From: Amyloporia xantha
Lineage: Eukaryota; Basidiomycota; Agaricomycetes; Polyporales; Adustoporiaceae
Direction: 5' to 3'
NCBI GenBank assembly: GCA_036971615.1
Contig: JAYKKR010000042.1
Location: 186,001-250,000, forward strand
DNA length: 64,000 nt
The notes beneath the pieces are model-generated. The model saw nothing but the letters and a program-made list of their open reading frames with translations, ran no database searches and was not told the origin of the DNA. Below, in pieces: positions 22,472-34,876 of this stretch; positions within the stretch are counted from its first letter, which is position 1; each line of letters starts with the position of its first letter. Position numbers and translations under genes: made by a program.

Positions 22472-24505
22472 CATCAGGAAAAACATATTTGGTACTAGGA
22501 CACTCTAGGACTGTCCTAGAGCGTCCTAGAGCACTCAGAGCACTCAGAGTGCTCAGAGTGCTCAGAGTGTCCCAGGTAGCCCTCAGACAAACTCCTTCTA
22601 GGTCAAATCTCTGAGAGCATCTCAGAGTTCCTGCAGAGTATATCTGAATTACTCTGAGAGCACACTCAAAGATATATGTATTGCTCTTAGATTGTCTCAG
22701 AATTACACAGAATCACTCAGATTATTTCATAATAAATGAGATATATTTATAAATCAAAACAAATGTATATTATTCTAATACTACAGAAGGCAACTATCAA
22801 TAGGGATAGTAAGCTGATGTCTGTCAAATAGTATGCAAGTACTCACTGTAACCATATCATATATACATTCTATAAAACTGAAGGAGATTAGAATAACTAT
22901 GAAGACTTCTGTCAGTTAATACATTATTTCTGCATCTGCAAAAACATACCATCAAAATTCATGACTCCTAGTACATATCTGGAATGAATAGCAGAAGTCT
23001 AGATACTGTCCAATTTATGAAAAGATGACAGTATGTGTGATGTGGCATGAACTCACCTTAAATTCTCAGACAGTGCTGGAGGTCTAAATACAGTCTAGGA
23101 TGACATGTCATTAGTATACCCAGCAAGACAATACACTCACTTTGATAACAATGGTAGAACAGATTAGAGACTAGTTTCACAACTGTAGCAGTGGAGGTTA
23201 TCTGACAGAGAGAACAGAATTTGCAGGTGATCTACAGACTCACATAAATCATGTCTCACAAGCCTCCAGATAAACCATTGTCCACCAAGTATAAGCCAAG
23301 CCTGTTGGAGACAGTGAACTCACCAGCATTCAAAAGGAACAACAGAAGTCACATAGAGACACCAGAGAACAGACAGAAGGGCCAGCTGTAGTCTCAATAA
23401 GAGTATATCAGAGTGTAGAAAGTATAGGCACAAGGTAGAGATGTACACAGAGGAGAGGCAGGAGCTAACTTAGACGATGGTGATGGTACAAGGAGAGAAC
23501 GCGCATGTTGCGTTGCTTTGTGACGTGTCAAACATGGGCCAAATAAAAGCCAAACATTGGCCAAACATCCAAACAGTACAGGCTGTCGCGACAGCCTGTA
23601 TACCAATTAAGGTAATAATGACCTTCTTCACTCAGATTGGCATTTTCACTCTAATATCTGTCTGCCTTCTACTTTAATATCTCATTCTCAAGCATTTTTG
23701 CATAGCTATCATCACACTTACTATTAGTTGCCTACACTTTAGGTCATTTTTATTGCTGAATTAAACTATTCTCTTCAGAAATATAGGAATAACTTACCCT
23801 GATTGAGAGCTGGAATAACTGATATACTAATTGGCTCAGAGTGTTGTACAATAGCAACCCAGGCTATCTCTGAACTTCTCTGAGAAAACTTGAATAATTT
23901 TATAATGTCACTAGCATCTCAAAGCAAAGTTCTAAATCAAGTTGGAGAATAAGTATTTGTCTATTCAATAATACAATATTGACAACTCTATTTTAAAGCA
24001 TACAAGAACACTGACACTCACCTACCTCTCTACCTCAATAAGGTCCAATCAAATCATGATGTGATCATTATTGAATTTTCCTAAATGTAGCCTATAAATC
24101 ACAGTGCCAGTACAAGAGCATACTGTAGAATATCATAGAAAGAAGTGAACATAGATATCATAAATGGAACTAATAGAGTCATTAATTGTTTTCTATCTAA
24201 TCAATGTGACTCAATCAATACAGGAAGATAGAGCTAAGAAATATCAGCAATTTATCAAGTATGATAAACTTAAACTGATTTATATACATGTCAGACTGTC
24301 CAATCACAACTTGAATATAATCTTCCAAATTCTAAAGCACCTCAAAGACTTAAAGGATAGCCTGTGATGCTCTGAAATTATCTGAATATCTCAGAGCAAC
24401 TCAGAGCAATCAAAGATGACCTGGGATGCTCTGGGACTACCTGAGACAACCTGACAAATCTCATATATCCCAGAGTGTCTCAGGGAAAAAGTGTTTTTCC
24501 TGATG
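22472..24505. mobile_element. Non-autonomous Plavaka-type element (2034 bp) inserted in gene A
   Basis: Termini are CATCAGGAAAAACA at 22472 and its inverse ending at 24505. Both ends carry clustered CTCAGAG/CTCTGAG words. Flanks repeat CT (22470-22471 and 24506-24507), a 2-bp target duplication. The interior is AT-rich with no transposase. TIR and subterminal words match the end of the Plavaka copy at 10587, so that family is the likely source of its transposase. Confidence 0.85.
23577..23600. repeat. 24-nt perfect palindrome centred on TGTCGCGACA
   Basis: TACAGGCTGTCG followed by its exact inverse complement, inside the AT-rich element. It shares its 10-nt centre with the 54-nt palindrome at 5315-5368. 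Confidence 0.85.
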
Positions 24506-25514
24506 CTGGTCGACCAGTGCACGTGTGACTTCTCTATTCATGACGAAGGGCCAGTCTCCAACCCGCGTAACTAAACCAGCCAAATCTCCTTGGCCACTAT
24601 AAATTCTTGGCCACGCGGGCGCCAGCGCCAGCTCAGACTCGACCGGCACTGGGTCGTCAATGACACAATGCACCTTGACTCGTCGCGTGAGATCTTGGAT
24701 GAACCAGACTGGGATGCCTAATCTGAAGAACGACTGGGCAGTGCTAGGATTCTGCGTGAATGCACTGCGGACGTTCATCACGCGTATCGCGCTGAAGGTA
24801 GGCAGTGTGATCCTCGGCGCGACGATTTCCAAATAATTCACGTATCCTGCGATTTCAAGCGCCAGACGTTGGACATGTGCTGCAAGCGCGATGATATGCA
24901 TCGTCGATGCGGGGAGCTTGCGGAGGCGGTCGATGGCTTGCCGCAGGATACCACAGAGATTGTGGCCAAGCTCTTTTTTTTCCTGTAGCACACCAGGAAC
25001 ACTTCCTTCGAAAGTCTGTATGATACGCTCTGCTTCTCCTACAAGCTCGTCCATTGCCTCCCTCTTTAGTTGCCCCAGACGACGCACCCCACACAAGAGG
25101 TCTTCTTCCCAATCCCCTTCCTCGAAGCACCGCCAAAGGATATCGTTCACGTGTAATTCGCGATGCTCTCCTCCTCCCCGTCGCGTGCGCGCGGGTATAC
25201 ACGCGTGATGGGGGATCTTGATATCGTATAGCTGCGGCCACCTCGAGTACTCCTGGGGGCCCCAGCGGCCATCCACACGCGATGTGATTACTCCGGGCTG
25301 AATTTTTGGGAATTCCGGAATCCACATTTGATTTGGACTTGTCACAACCGCGTCGGGGTGCATGTTCCAGCGACTGGCCACCTTCCCATCGTTCCATTCT
25401 ATGGGCTCACCCGGCACTAGCAATAACTAAATTAGCGCGTGCCACGCGTATCGGTCCAGCGTACACACCAATCAGCAGCGGGGTCTCTTTCAACTCCATC
25501 TGTTCGGCCGACAT

Positions 25515-26510
25515 GTGGGATCTGATGATTGTAGCTAAATTTATACATTAATGCACGTATTTGGGGTATCGCACAGCACGTACTATTGTAATCTCTCAAC
25601 TCAATCCTGCGCAGTATTCAGGTCACAGGTAGCAATCGCACTACAGTACAGAGACAACTCCAACGGCTAAATAAACACGCGGGATACGCCCAATTATATC
25701 GAGTTCCGGTCGTCTGGCTGGAACGCGAATCGAGTAGGCAGGTGTTGAGTCCTTGCCGAATCACGGCATCGAGAAATCATTTGATAAGCAAGCAGTGATA
25801 GGGTCGGAGGCAGGGCGCTCACCGTGTCAACGACTAGATCGACAATCACAGCCGAGCTCCAGAGTTACTACGCCAATTGATAACCACGAGGCACGTACCC
25901 TGACAACCGAACACCCGATAATCGGCTTAGGGTGATAACAACATCAGACTTGCGAATTTGTGGGCGGTATCACGTACCACTGCTAAGGGAATGGCCAAAA
26001 AATTTCAGGCAAGTGTAACCAGGGGCAAGGACAGGGACAGAAACAGCCAGAACGGAGGATAGAAGCTCAAGATCCAAGAATTGGACTGATGTATGGTGAC
26101 AGCGGGCGGCAGATATATCCGAGGGCTATAGGTACCAGAGGTTTCGCGTCGACGGCCGCCAGAGATACCGGAGAGCTAGACAGACAGTGCACCAGGGGAT
26201 TGTCGGCGAGGTGGTCTTCTTGGCGTCCGATGCCAGGCGCAAGAAGAGGACTCTCTCCAGCGCACACGGCACAATATCAGTGGCGTTCGTCAGGCAACTG
26301 CCTTCCGTTTGCACGACTGACGCTTGAGGCCTATCGACGGGCTTGAGGTCGAAATCCGAGGTGTCGAGAGAGGACGACGCTGTGAAGAGTGTCGCCAACG
26401 AACGTGAGAGTCAAGTTGAACGATAATCCTCAGGATTAGCTTCGGACTCTAGGTTCAGGCGGAGTCCAACTCGGCCTGCCCCGAGAGGCTGAGAGTCAGC
26501 TGATCGATGT
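25515..26510. other. Intergenic, no supported gene
   Basis: Presumed upstream region of gene A, then sequence of mixed composition. Short frames are open on both strands near 26089-26398 but show no recognisable family, intron signals or repeats. Confidence 0.4.
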
Positions 26511-26514
26511 TGCC

Positions 26515-26960
26515 CGATTTGGGTGATGTGGCTGAAGCCCGGTCGGTTACTGCTCTAGAGACTTTGCTATATTCAACCACTGGGTTGTACGTTTTTGGCT
26601 TACACCAGGAGTAAGGTAAATGTATATTAAGCTGTATTCAAACTTGTATCCCAAGTCTTCGGAGACATGAGCAAGACAAGCTGCGATATGTGCGCTAACT
26701 TCCATGCCTGGTTTTGCGCGTTGTGGCTGAAGTCTGTTACTGCTCTGGGAACTATGTCTCAAGCATGAATCAAGAGCAAATCTAAGTACATTAAGCCGCG
26801 TTTATGATTTCTTGCAGCGACACATCAGCGAGACAGTTTGTGCTATGTACAGAGCGAGCGACCCATGCCCGATTGGGCCGATGTGGCTGAAGCCTGTTAC
26901 TCCTCTGGAGACTCTGTGAAATTTAGCTATTGCCATCGTGGTTTCAAGCTTAAATGAAGT
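26515..26960 (+). repeat. Degenerate tandem repeat, about 170-190-bp unit, three copies
   Basis: The phrase TGTGGCTGAAG followed by GTTACTGCTCT-like words recurs near 26528, 26722 and 26881, each followed by a diverged segment ending in a GACA(T)GAGCAAGACA-like phrase. No gene seen. Confidence 0.5.
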
Positions 26961-28080
26961 GCACATGCAGTTTATATTCATTTGCATTCAACATCCTAAC
27001 AGAAGTATTGCACTGCATCCAGAGTGACCGCCCGAATGCCCGGGTTTCCGAGGACAGTAGCTGCGCGAGACTAGGATTTGAATGTGCGCACGCAAGGCAC
27101 CGCATTGCTGTGGACGTCTTGTGTTATGTATCAAGGTTCTACTAAGGCCTTTTGATTCATGTGTTGGCGGCTGTGGCAATATTCACTCCATGTATCTGAA
27201 TGTACTCCGCAATACTTGGGCGAAACAGGCCTCGCATTTAGGAGATCGATTGGGTGCATGGCCAACCGCGCGTGCTGATTGGCTCTGGTCTGCCTCAATA
27301 AGTCGCACTCTGGATGCTCGCATCGCCCTTCCTCCCACACATTTCGTGCTACTTTTGTGACATGATATTAAGCTATGTCATTGCCAAGTTGCGTGCTCTC
27401 AGAAGTGAACTCCTGGGGTTGAAATCATCTCATATCCTTCACCGAGGGCCAGTGATGGGTGGCCAAATATTTGGCGTAACCGGTTATTGGTGGATTATCC
27501 TCTCAGTTCAACCAACACCCCCGACATCAAGACATCCTCAAGACCTGGTGCGCTCCGATGGCCATACGGCCGTTGTTGAGACCCAGTGCACAGCGGTCTC
27601 GCACTGGGTTACCAGTTTTCGAGCCGCTGTTTGCTTCAAGAGCTCCATCGACGAGTGGAAGACTGGCTTTCTTATCTGGCAACATCCTGTGGCAACTTTC
27701 TCTCCACATTTACAAGACCGGCTTGGATCTCTGGCGACATGGTCTGACAAGATATCTCATAGACTTCTGACAGCGGTCTCGGGGGCGATTTCATCTGGCA
27801 ATGAGCTCCTACAGTCTACTTCCTCATCTGGTTCTGCACACGCCCAAGTTGGACCGGCACGCTGCTCGGCGCCCTGAAAGATTAGTAGGCAATTCATCAC
27901 AGATTGTTTGTCATAGCTCAATATTGCTCTATCATGCAGATACACATTCCCGTCATTGTAGCGGTCGGCGGACCTGTCCTGCCCTCCTGCAGCTGTATGC
28001 AATAGGTCAACCCTGGAAATTACCAATGACAAAGATGCCGCTAGAAGCCCTGTTATGGATCTGGTGACTTTTGCAGCGAG
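26961..28080. other. Intergenic, no supported gene
   Basis: A 187-codon plus-strand frame (27314-27877) lacks domain signal, and the composition is ordinary. I see nothing I can name. Confidence 0.35.
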
Positions 28081-29510
28081 ACCCTTAGGATAGGTCTAAG
28101 GTCTGCTGAAACCGAGCTAGAAAGGTTATGCAAAATGAAGCACTGGACTTCAAAATAAGGCTAATACCCTGTTAATGGTATAAAAAGGGCTTTTAGTCCG
28201 AGCCTTGTAAGACCGACGTAAGACCGCTTTGTGAAGGAAATGAAGCAATAGACTTCAAAGGAAAGCTAATACCACTATAGAGGTATCAAAGGGTATTGAT
28301 TACAAGTCTAGTAAGACCGTAGTAAGACCGCTTTGATAAGGAAATGAAGTAATAGACTTCACTATAGAGGTCTCAAAGGGTACTTAGTCTGAGTCTAATA
28401 AGACCGGAGTAAGACCGCTTTTTAGCCTTTCTAATGATGAATACAAATGGATTCAAGTCCAGACTTGAATAGAATGAAGAAAGGTTTCAGAGTTAACTGA
28501 AGACCAAAGGGCGAAGGCGTGGTAGTGGGATTGTACCAGATCACACAACGAGTTACAAGTCAATACCTTTGAGCCAGGCTTACTTACTTGTACTGAACTC
28601 AAATGCAATAGGTCTTCAATTCCGAGACACAGTGAAGTTCTGTATACCGGCTACAGAGACTTGAATAGAAGAGATTGAATAGACTTGGAGTATTATCAGA
28701 TAGGTCTTAAGATATGAATAGAAGGTTTCAAAGTAGGACTTCAAACGATACAATGATACTCAAATCCTTCTCAAGTATTGTTGCCAGACTAAGGTCTTTA
28801 GGTAGCGCGAAGCAATACCGAAGACCGCTACTTAGCGAAGCTATAAGTAGTTTGTCGAGTCTGGGATAGGTCTGATACCAGCGCGTAGCTATGGCAAGTC
28901 CTACAAAACCGAGAAGGAGACAAGGTCTCAATGTAGCACTGAAGCTTACAAATGGATTGGGTGGAAAGATGATGTTTTGTAGTGTACATGAGAGCGGTCT
29001 TATATACATTTCCTGAGACAAGATTAAATAAGCAGAATAGAACCTACTCAAATGTTCCTTCTAAGTACCAGAGGCTTCTAACCTATTCCTTTACCTCGCT
29101 TTAACCATGCTTTAACCATGCACATCAAGTCCGAAGCTTTTTCCTATTGTCCTAGTCACTGCCCTTCAAGTGGCACAGTATAGCCTTTGTATAGCCTCAA
29201 GCAAGAACAATAAGCGAGGCTATGACTGGGGCTATACAGCGCAACAAGACCGAGGCTATGTAGCCTACATGAGGCCTTGGTGAGCCTCGGAGTGGCCTCG
29301 GTCTTAGTGCCACTCCTAGTGCAACTGTGAGGGAGGCACTGCGGTTGGTGATGCTGTGAGCGGGTTTGGACATGGTTTCAAGTCAGAGACTTGGATAGGA
29401 CCTTGAGAGCGAAGCTCAGTGATCCTATAGGAGTATTAAGACCGACCTAATTGAGGTAGCTTCGGTCTTAATACTTACCTAGACCGCAGTAAGCATAGTA
29501 AGCATTATAA
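28080..29510. repeat. AAGACCG-rich repeat block, likely non-autonomous transposon
   Basis: TAAGACCG..GTAAGACCGCTTT recurs three times at about 105-bp spacing (28207, 28313, 28400). Further AAGACCG or CGGTCTT words occur in both orientations to 29500, more than ten in all. A perfect 13-bp inverted repeat GTATTAAGACCGA / TCGGTCTTAATAC lies at about 29432-29474. Dense motif repeats in both orientations resemble transposase-binding subterminal arrays, but I could not fix terminal repeats. Confidence 0.6.
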
Positions 29511-30102
29511 AAGAAATAGGGCAAAAGCGGTACTTCTAAAGTGAAAATAAGAGTAAATGGATAAGTAGCAAGGATAAATAGCATAGAAATGAGTCTATAC
29601 TTTTGGGACTAAAAAGTCCCATTTCCCTAACAAGCCCATTCCCGTCTGAGATATTGCAAATTTCGCGTGTTGCAAGTACCATGCGTCTCGTCGGAAGGTA
29701 TCCGAAATAGTTAGGGCGTCGGGCTGTCGTCATGGTACGTCCCCCTTTTGAGTGTAGATCGACTTCTGGTGAGCTTACCCGAGTGTGACACTATCTATGG
29801 CGGGACAGGCAGGCCGAAGATGGACATGCGCATCGCCGCTAGGCTAGGGCAGGGGCTAAACACTTTGCTAAGGGGTATCGGAACTCGGCACATTGCCTCC
29901 CGGATGCATGTGTGCGCAGCTACAGTGGATTGCGAGGTCGAACGGGAGGCGGACGTTCTCCATCTCCTCCCAGATCACATTCATTCCTCCTGCACTGGCC
30001 GTAGGCGCAGAACCCCCGACGAGCGTACATCCTGACGTCGCATTCCTCACTCAAGCCTCTCCCAACTCGAGCCAACTCGAGAATCGCCTGTCGGTACGCG
30101 TC

Positions 30103-33100
30103 ATGAAACGGACTCGCTCCAAGCGCTCTCAGTTCCGAGTGCGCGAACACCGTGCTCAGGTAGATATGGTCTTTGACAAGGCGGTCATTGATCCAGCTGG
30201 ATATCTTCACGTCTCCACGCCTGAAGTTCGTCTTGCGGATGCCTCCCCTAAGAAGAAGGCTCGGCGCGAGACCTCCCCTCCCATAGCAGAGGCTACAGGT
30301 GAGCCGTCGAGTAGTACAACACCTCCAGAGTCACCAGAAGTTTCCGCCGAAGCGTCGGGCTCCTCATCCGGAACCACAGGGGCCTCGAACAGGAGAGTAA
30401 AGGTGCACCTACATTTTGTGGCTATTCCACCGCAAGCTGACCACATTCGTATAGCATGGAGTGTCCGAAGTTTTGGAGAAATGGAAGCCCCTTTTCCCTT
30501 CAATCCTGGAGGACCTCCTGGAGGGTGAATATATCGAAGGTGTCCCTGGTTTATGCGCCTGTGGCAAGGCAGCATCAGCGCGATGCCGGGATTGCTTCGC
30601 CAGTGACCCGCAGTGTGCATCCTGCATAGTGCAAGCGCACCGCCATCAGCCCTTCCACTGGGTTGATGTTTGGAACGGACACTACCTGGAGAAGTGGGAC
30701 ATGTCCGCGCTCGGCTTAGTGTATCATTTAGGACATCGTGGTCGACCTTGCCCTCATCTATCCCCCACACTCGCCCCTTCCAACCTCGTGGTCACGCACG
30801 TTAACGGCGTCCATCAAACACGCATCCATTGGTGTCATTGTGCAGGCCGACGCAGCCGTCTGTCCCAGCTTCTGCGGGCAGGCTTGTTTCCAGCTACGAT
30901 TGATCATCCCGAGAGTGCGTTTACTCTGCAGCTCCTCAAGGAGTGGGACATGCATTTTCTATCGTCAAAGAAGGGAGTTTATGATTACATGGAGGCGATC
31001 CGCCGGCTTACAAACAACGCCGCACCCTATAACGTGAAGGTCAGTAAGTCCATCGTGTCATGCGCGCGCGTCATGAATCAAGCTCAACGTTGTTTGTAGA
31101 ATCGATACCGCGAATTCAACATTATATCTCGAATATGGCTCCATCTGACCATGGTCAAGCGCAGTGGAAATCACCACGGCATGGTATTACCCGGGCGTCC
31201 GTCTGGCACGTTAACGGTGCCATGTTTCACTTGTCCATGGCCAGACTTCAACATGCCTACAGGCTGGAAGGAGACCCCAGCTCATTTGGCGTAAGTGGTG
31301 TAACATTGACCCAGACTGCCCGTTGACAAACGCATGGCAGGTACATTCATGCGTGTGAATTGGGCGGTGACAGGAATCACGGTTTACAGAAGAAACGCAA
31401 ACATGACGATCCGAACGATGTCAGCCTAGCACCAGGACGAGGCTACTTCGTGGACCCGCAGAAAATGAAGGAATACATGGAAGACATAGATGCGGAGCCT
31501 CCGGTCTGTTGCAGCAGTGTCAGATGGAGGCTCATACTGACCTTGGTGTAGCCGGTAACGTGCAGCGGTTTCAAAGTGGGCCGCGCTCAACGGCCGGGCA
31601 AATTTCGCAATTTGGAAGTTAGTGGCGTGGTCGCTGTGATATGTGTGAGGCACGGGTGCTTTCGGCCGGGAGCTATGGTTGACCTGCAGAAAGGCGAACG
31701 GTAAGGAAGCCTGATTCATATGTATTGGGTGAAGACTCACTGCGATGACAGCTATGGGCATATGGACTTCGCTTTGGCAGGTGCCCTTGAGGGACTGGAG
31801 GAGGTGCTCCATTTCATTTTTACCTATGACGTCGCGTGCATATACGAGATCAACCTCGTCAACCGTTTCGGCAAACGATTCCCCCATCTACTCCCCCTCT
31901 TGGCCCGTATGCAGCTACTTCTGCCCAAGATGCACATGCTCGCGCACAAGGAAGTCTGTCAGATTGTTTACGCCCTATGCTACTCGTGGGGTGCAGGACT
32001 TACCCACGGTGAAAGTGTGGAGCATCCTTGGGCCGAGCATAATCAAGCAGGGTTGAGTACACGGGAGATGAGTGCAGGCCATCGCCATGATGTCCTGAAC
32101 GCCATTCACAATTATTGGAACTGGCACAAGGTGGAGACGAGGAGTACGTTGTCGACTCACCGATTAGCTGCCGTGCGCTCATGTCAGGAGCAGCTCAATT
32201 TCTGGTCAGAAAACTTCGTGAGGCGTTTAAGCTACAGGAACAGAAGACAACATTGTTTGCAGCTCTGAATAGCATCGCCGGCACGCCTCGCATCACGACG
32301 TGGTGTAAGTCGTACGACAAGCAGGCGGTCAACCCCCATGAGGCCGTCAAGGGAAAGAAGGGGAAGAGAGGGAAGAAGGTTGATAGTGTATACATGTTGG
32401 ATGAGACCAAAGGTATGTGCTCCGTTCCTGCTGCGCTGTATACTCTAACAAGCATCCCAGTGCCCAGTGTGGGGAAGGTTTACAGGGAGCTCGCGAAGCT
32501 CGAGATCCAGCCGAATGAACGGCACGCTGATCGAGCCACAGGGAAAGCCCTGAGCGGGACTGCGCATTTCCTCAAGACTGGCATGCAGATTGAGAAGCAA
32601 CAGTAGGTTGCCCCTGTTGCTGGGTTGACATCAGCCTGACCAATACCGATATCACTAGGTATGATCTCTGCGCACGGCTTGTGAAATACGAGAAAGCCTG
32701 CAATGGGGATGCAGATCTTGAGGACACAGCGGCGAGCATCGAGGCTGCGCGCCAAGCTCTACGGCATAATCTGGACAAATGGCGTCAGGAGCAGATAACT
32801 TATATGCCAAGGGTAGACCTGCCTGATGTGGACGTGGGGGACGCAGGCGATGACGACGAGGAGGAGGAGGAGGAGGAAGGCTATACTCATGGCAAACCGG
32901 AGGATGAGCCGTTGGCCCTCCCGTCAGACTTTACAGGCGACGAACGATGCGCGATGGATTTGGAGACCCTCGCAGTCTTTGAGCAGCAGATATGAGTGGG
33001 CCGCGCGTACGACCTTTTGAACACTGTCAAGGAATCGCTGAATCATCAAGGTGCTTTTCTGGAAGACAAGCAGAAACACGCCCGCGGCCAGAAAGACAAC

Positions 33101-33760
33101 ACTCGTGCGCAGAAGATGGTGCGTAATGCCGCCGAGCACACGACAGCTCTCGCATCATTCTACAACTTCAATAGGGAACTTCTGGTCCGACTGGGGCTCG
33201 ACGATGCGCCGACGGTGTTACAAGCAATCGACCTCGCCAAGGATCTCGTTAGCAAGAACCTGCGGAAACCCCATGCAATTGGTGATAGCAAGGAAGTGCG
33301 CTCATGGATATGGAGTGTAGTACCTCCAGGTTCCTCGCAGTCTGATACCGACGTGTGGAACATTGAAGGTGAGCATTCGAATACCTGGCAATAACGCCCC
33401 CGCGTGCTTACTAGGAAAGTAGTTGAGCGTGTCCAGTGGTTCAGGGCACGCGCTGACAAGCAATGCGTCGACGAGGAAGTCAACAAACTGCACGCGGAGT
33501 TTCGCCGGACAACACTAGCGTGGACGAATATGGCCGCTGCATGGGTGAAGACGGGGAGAAATACGGAGTTATCTCGAGGAGCGAGGGCGTACGCAATGAA
33601 GAAGGGCCACATGTATGAAGAAATGAGCCAAAAGTGTGCGAAAGCGTATGCTGAGGCTAGAAAGGATCCGGATGGAGAGAAACTGGATTACAGTATCGTA
33701 AGTCACCTGGATTTGGCTATTGGGCAACACTGATTTGCTATGCAGGATATATCTCCTGCG
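30103..33760 (+). pseudogene. KDZ-superfamily transposase with CxC2 cysteine cluster
   Basis: From MKRTRSKRSQFRVR (30103), a Ser/Pro-rich N-terminus leads through an intron near 30417-30455 to the CxC2 cluster: CACGKAASARCRDCF, CASCIVQAHRHQPFHWVD, LGLVYHLGHRG, CPH. Then VNGVHQTRIHWCHC, LLRAGLFPATIDHPESAFT and RLTNNAAPYN. Several introns lead to the DDE core region: CSGFKVG, NLEVSGVVAVICVRHG, MVDLQKGER, TYDVACIYEINL, LLPKMHMLAHKE, GESVEHPWAEHN and GHRHDVL. The C-terminus includes VQWFRARADKQ and AAMYxxM-type blocks (ARAYAMKKGHMYEEM). A frameshift near 32214 and an in-frame TGA near 32993 (QQI-stop-VGRAYDLL) break it. KDZ elements are a fungal/animal DNA transposon class, often associated with TET/JBP genes; none is visible here. 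Confidence 0.85.
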
Positions 33761-33779
33761 TCGTCTACATGACGCAAGG

Positions 33780-34870
33780 TGAGCTGTCACAGATGATTGA
33801 AGCCAGCAGGTGTGCGAATGGATGGCAGACGCCGTCCAGACGCCTCTGAGACTGTGCGCGCAGAGAGGTTTATTCTCTTGCGCCTGGTCATCGATCTCAA
33901 GTTTTGCCGAAATGCACGCCCCCACATTTCCTCCCTCCCTCACTCAACCTTTCACTTTGGGCCCATGGTCTGCCGGAGATCCAGAGGGCGAAGCATGGGT
34001 ACCGTATGCTGGTACCCGATATTCGCGTTTACAGAGTTGGAGACGGGCAGAACTGGACGTCGAGCGGGGAATACACTAGCACATGGATATCAACGCGCAC
34101 GCGGGTCATGATCAGGAATGAGTGAGCGGAGCACTCGATGCTTGATAGAGTTCCGTCACTGCCATGCGGCCCATATGATAGTTCAGGTAGGTCCACGCCA
34201 GTCGTCTCATTTAAGGATCCCTTGTTGATCTCATTGTATGTCTTGTGTCTCACAGCGCTATATTCACGTCAATGTGGCTTAGGTATGTTCATCCGATCTA
34301 CCATTTAAGTATTTTTGCTGACCACAGTATGCAGGGATACATTTATGCTATATTTTACCATACATTATCAGAACGAAACACTGGAATTGCACATGATTTT
34401 GACCTAGCTCAACGTAAGGCTCCAGGCATTCCGTCGTTAAGACGTGCATACAGATAGTGAGGTCGCCGAGGAACGCCGTCGGCGTCATCGTCGAGGATTA
34501 TCGCGGCGGGATACATCTGGTCCAGGGGCGCGCTGACGTGCTGAATAGCCGGCGCGGACATTGCAGGTAAGAGCTCGTCCGTAGGCTGTGAGGACAGTTG
34601 TGCCGATGTAGGAGACACGGACTGCGTGTGTTCGTTCTCAAGAGCGTGCGGATCGACCATAGGCAGTTGTAGGCGTCGGTGCACGTGGTTCGATCATCGC
34701 CGATCATCCTCGATCGTCGTCGATCGCGCGCGACCTGCAGCATCGCGCATTCTAATTGCTCAGTTCATCTTATTCGAAACATTTCTATCCTACATCCTCT
34801 TCTTTTCCAGTCAATCCACGTTCCAGGTAAGTAACATGTTCGAGATCTTCGTGTGCAACTCACAGACCAG
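33780..34870. other. Region 3' of the KDZ gene, no supported gene
   Basis: A frame at 33904-34125 reads RMLVPDIRVYRVGDGQNW but is short and unsupported. CGATC words cluster near 34690-34735. The end (34780-34866) is pyrimidine-rich and contains a GTAAGT...CACAG intron, the probable 5' leader of the next gene. Confidence 0.35.
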
Positions 34871-34876
34871 AGTAGC

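Larger units (their letters stand above)
21375..25514 (-). pseudogene. Gene A: 683-aa protein of unknown function, interrupted by a transposon
   Basis: Exon 1 (25514-25469, MSAEQMELKETP) and exon 2 (from 25416, intron of 52 nt) run to 24506, where a 2034-bp element intervenes. The frame continues at 22469 and ends at the TGA at 21375. Removing the element and one copy of the 2-bp duplication gives ...VDQCLPALPHK... in frame, 683 aa. Features: EPIEWNDGKVASRWNMHPDAVV near the N-terminus; a helical middle (ASTMHIIALAAHVQRLALEIAGYVNYLE); IPVWFI; RKLNGRAHRG; the highly aromatic segment IRGFCRQRLLDTTIAG; and ILWEVHEVNWRCELRALDAAM. Such large unannotated proteins are common in Agaricomycetes. The function is unknown. 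It is followed after 72 nt by gene B. Confidence 0.68.

Noticed and set aside
27314..27877. 187-codon plus-strand frame
   Set aside because: No recognisable family, no conserved block and no paralogue in the window.
30000..34100. A TET/JBP dioxygenase gene linked to the KDZ element
   Set aside because: I looked for the HxD...H iron-binding pattern context near the KDZ gene on both strands and saw no convincing domain.
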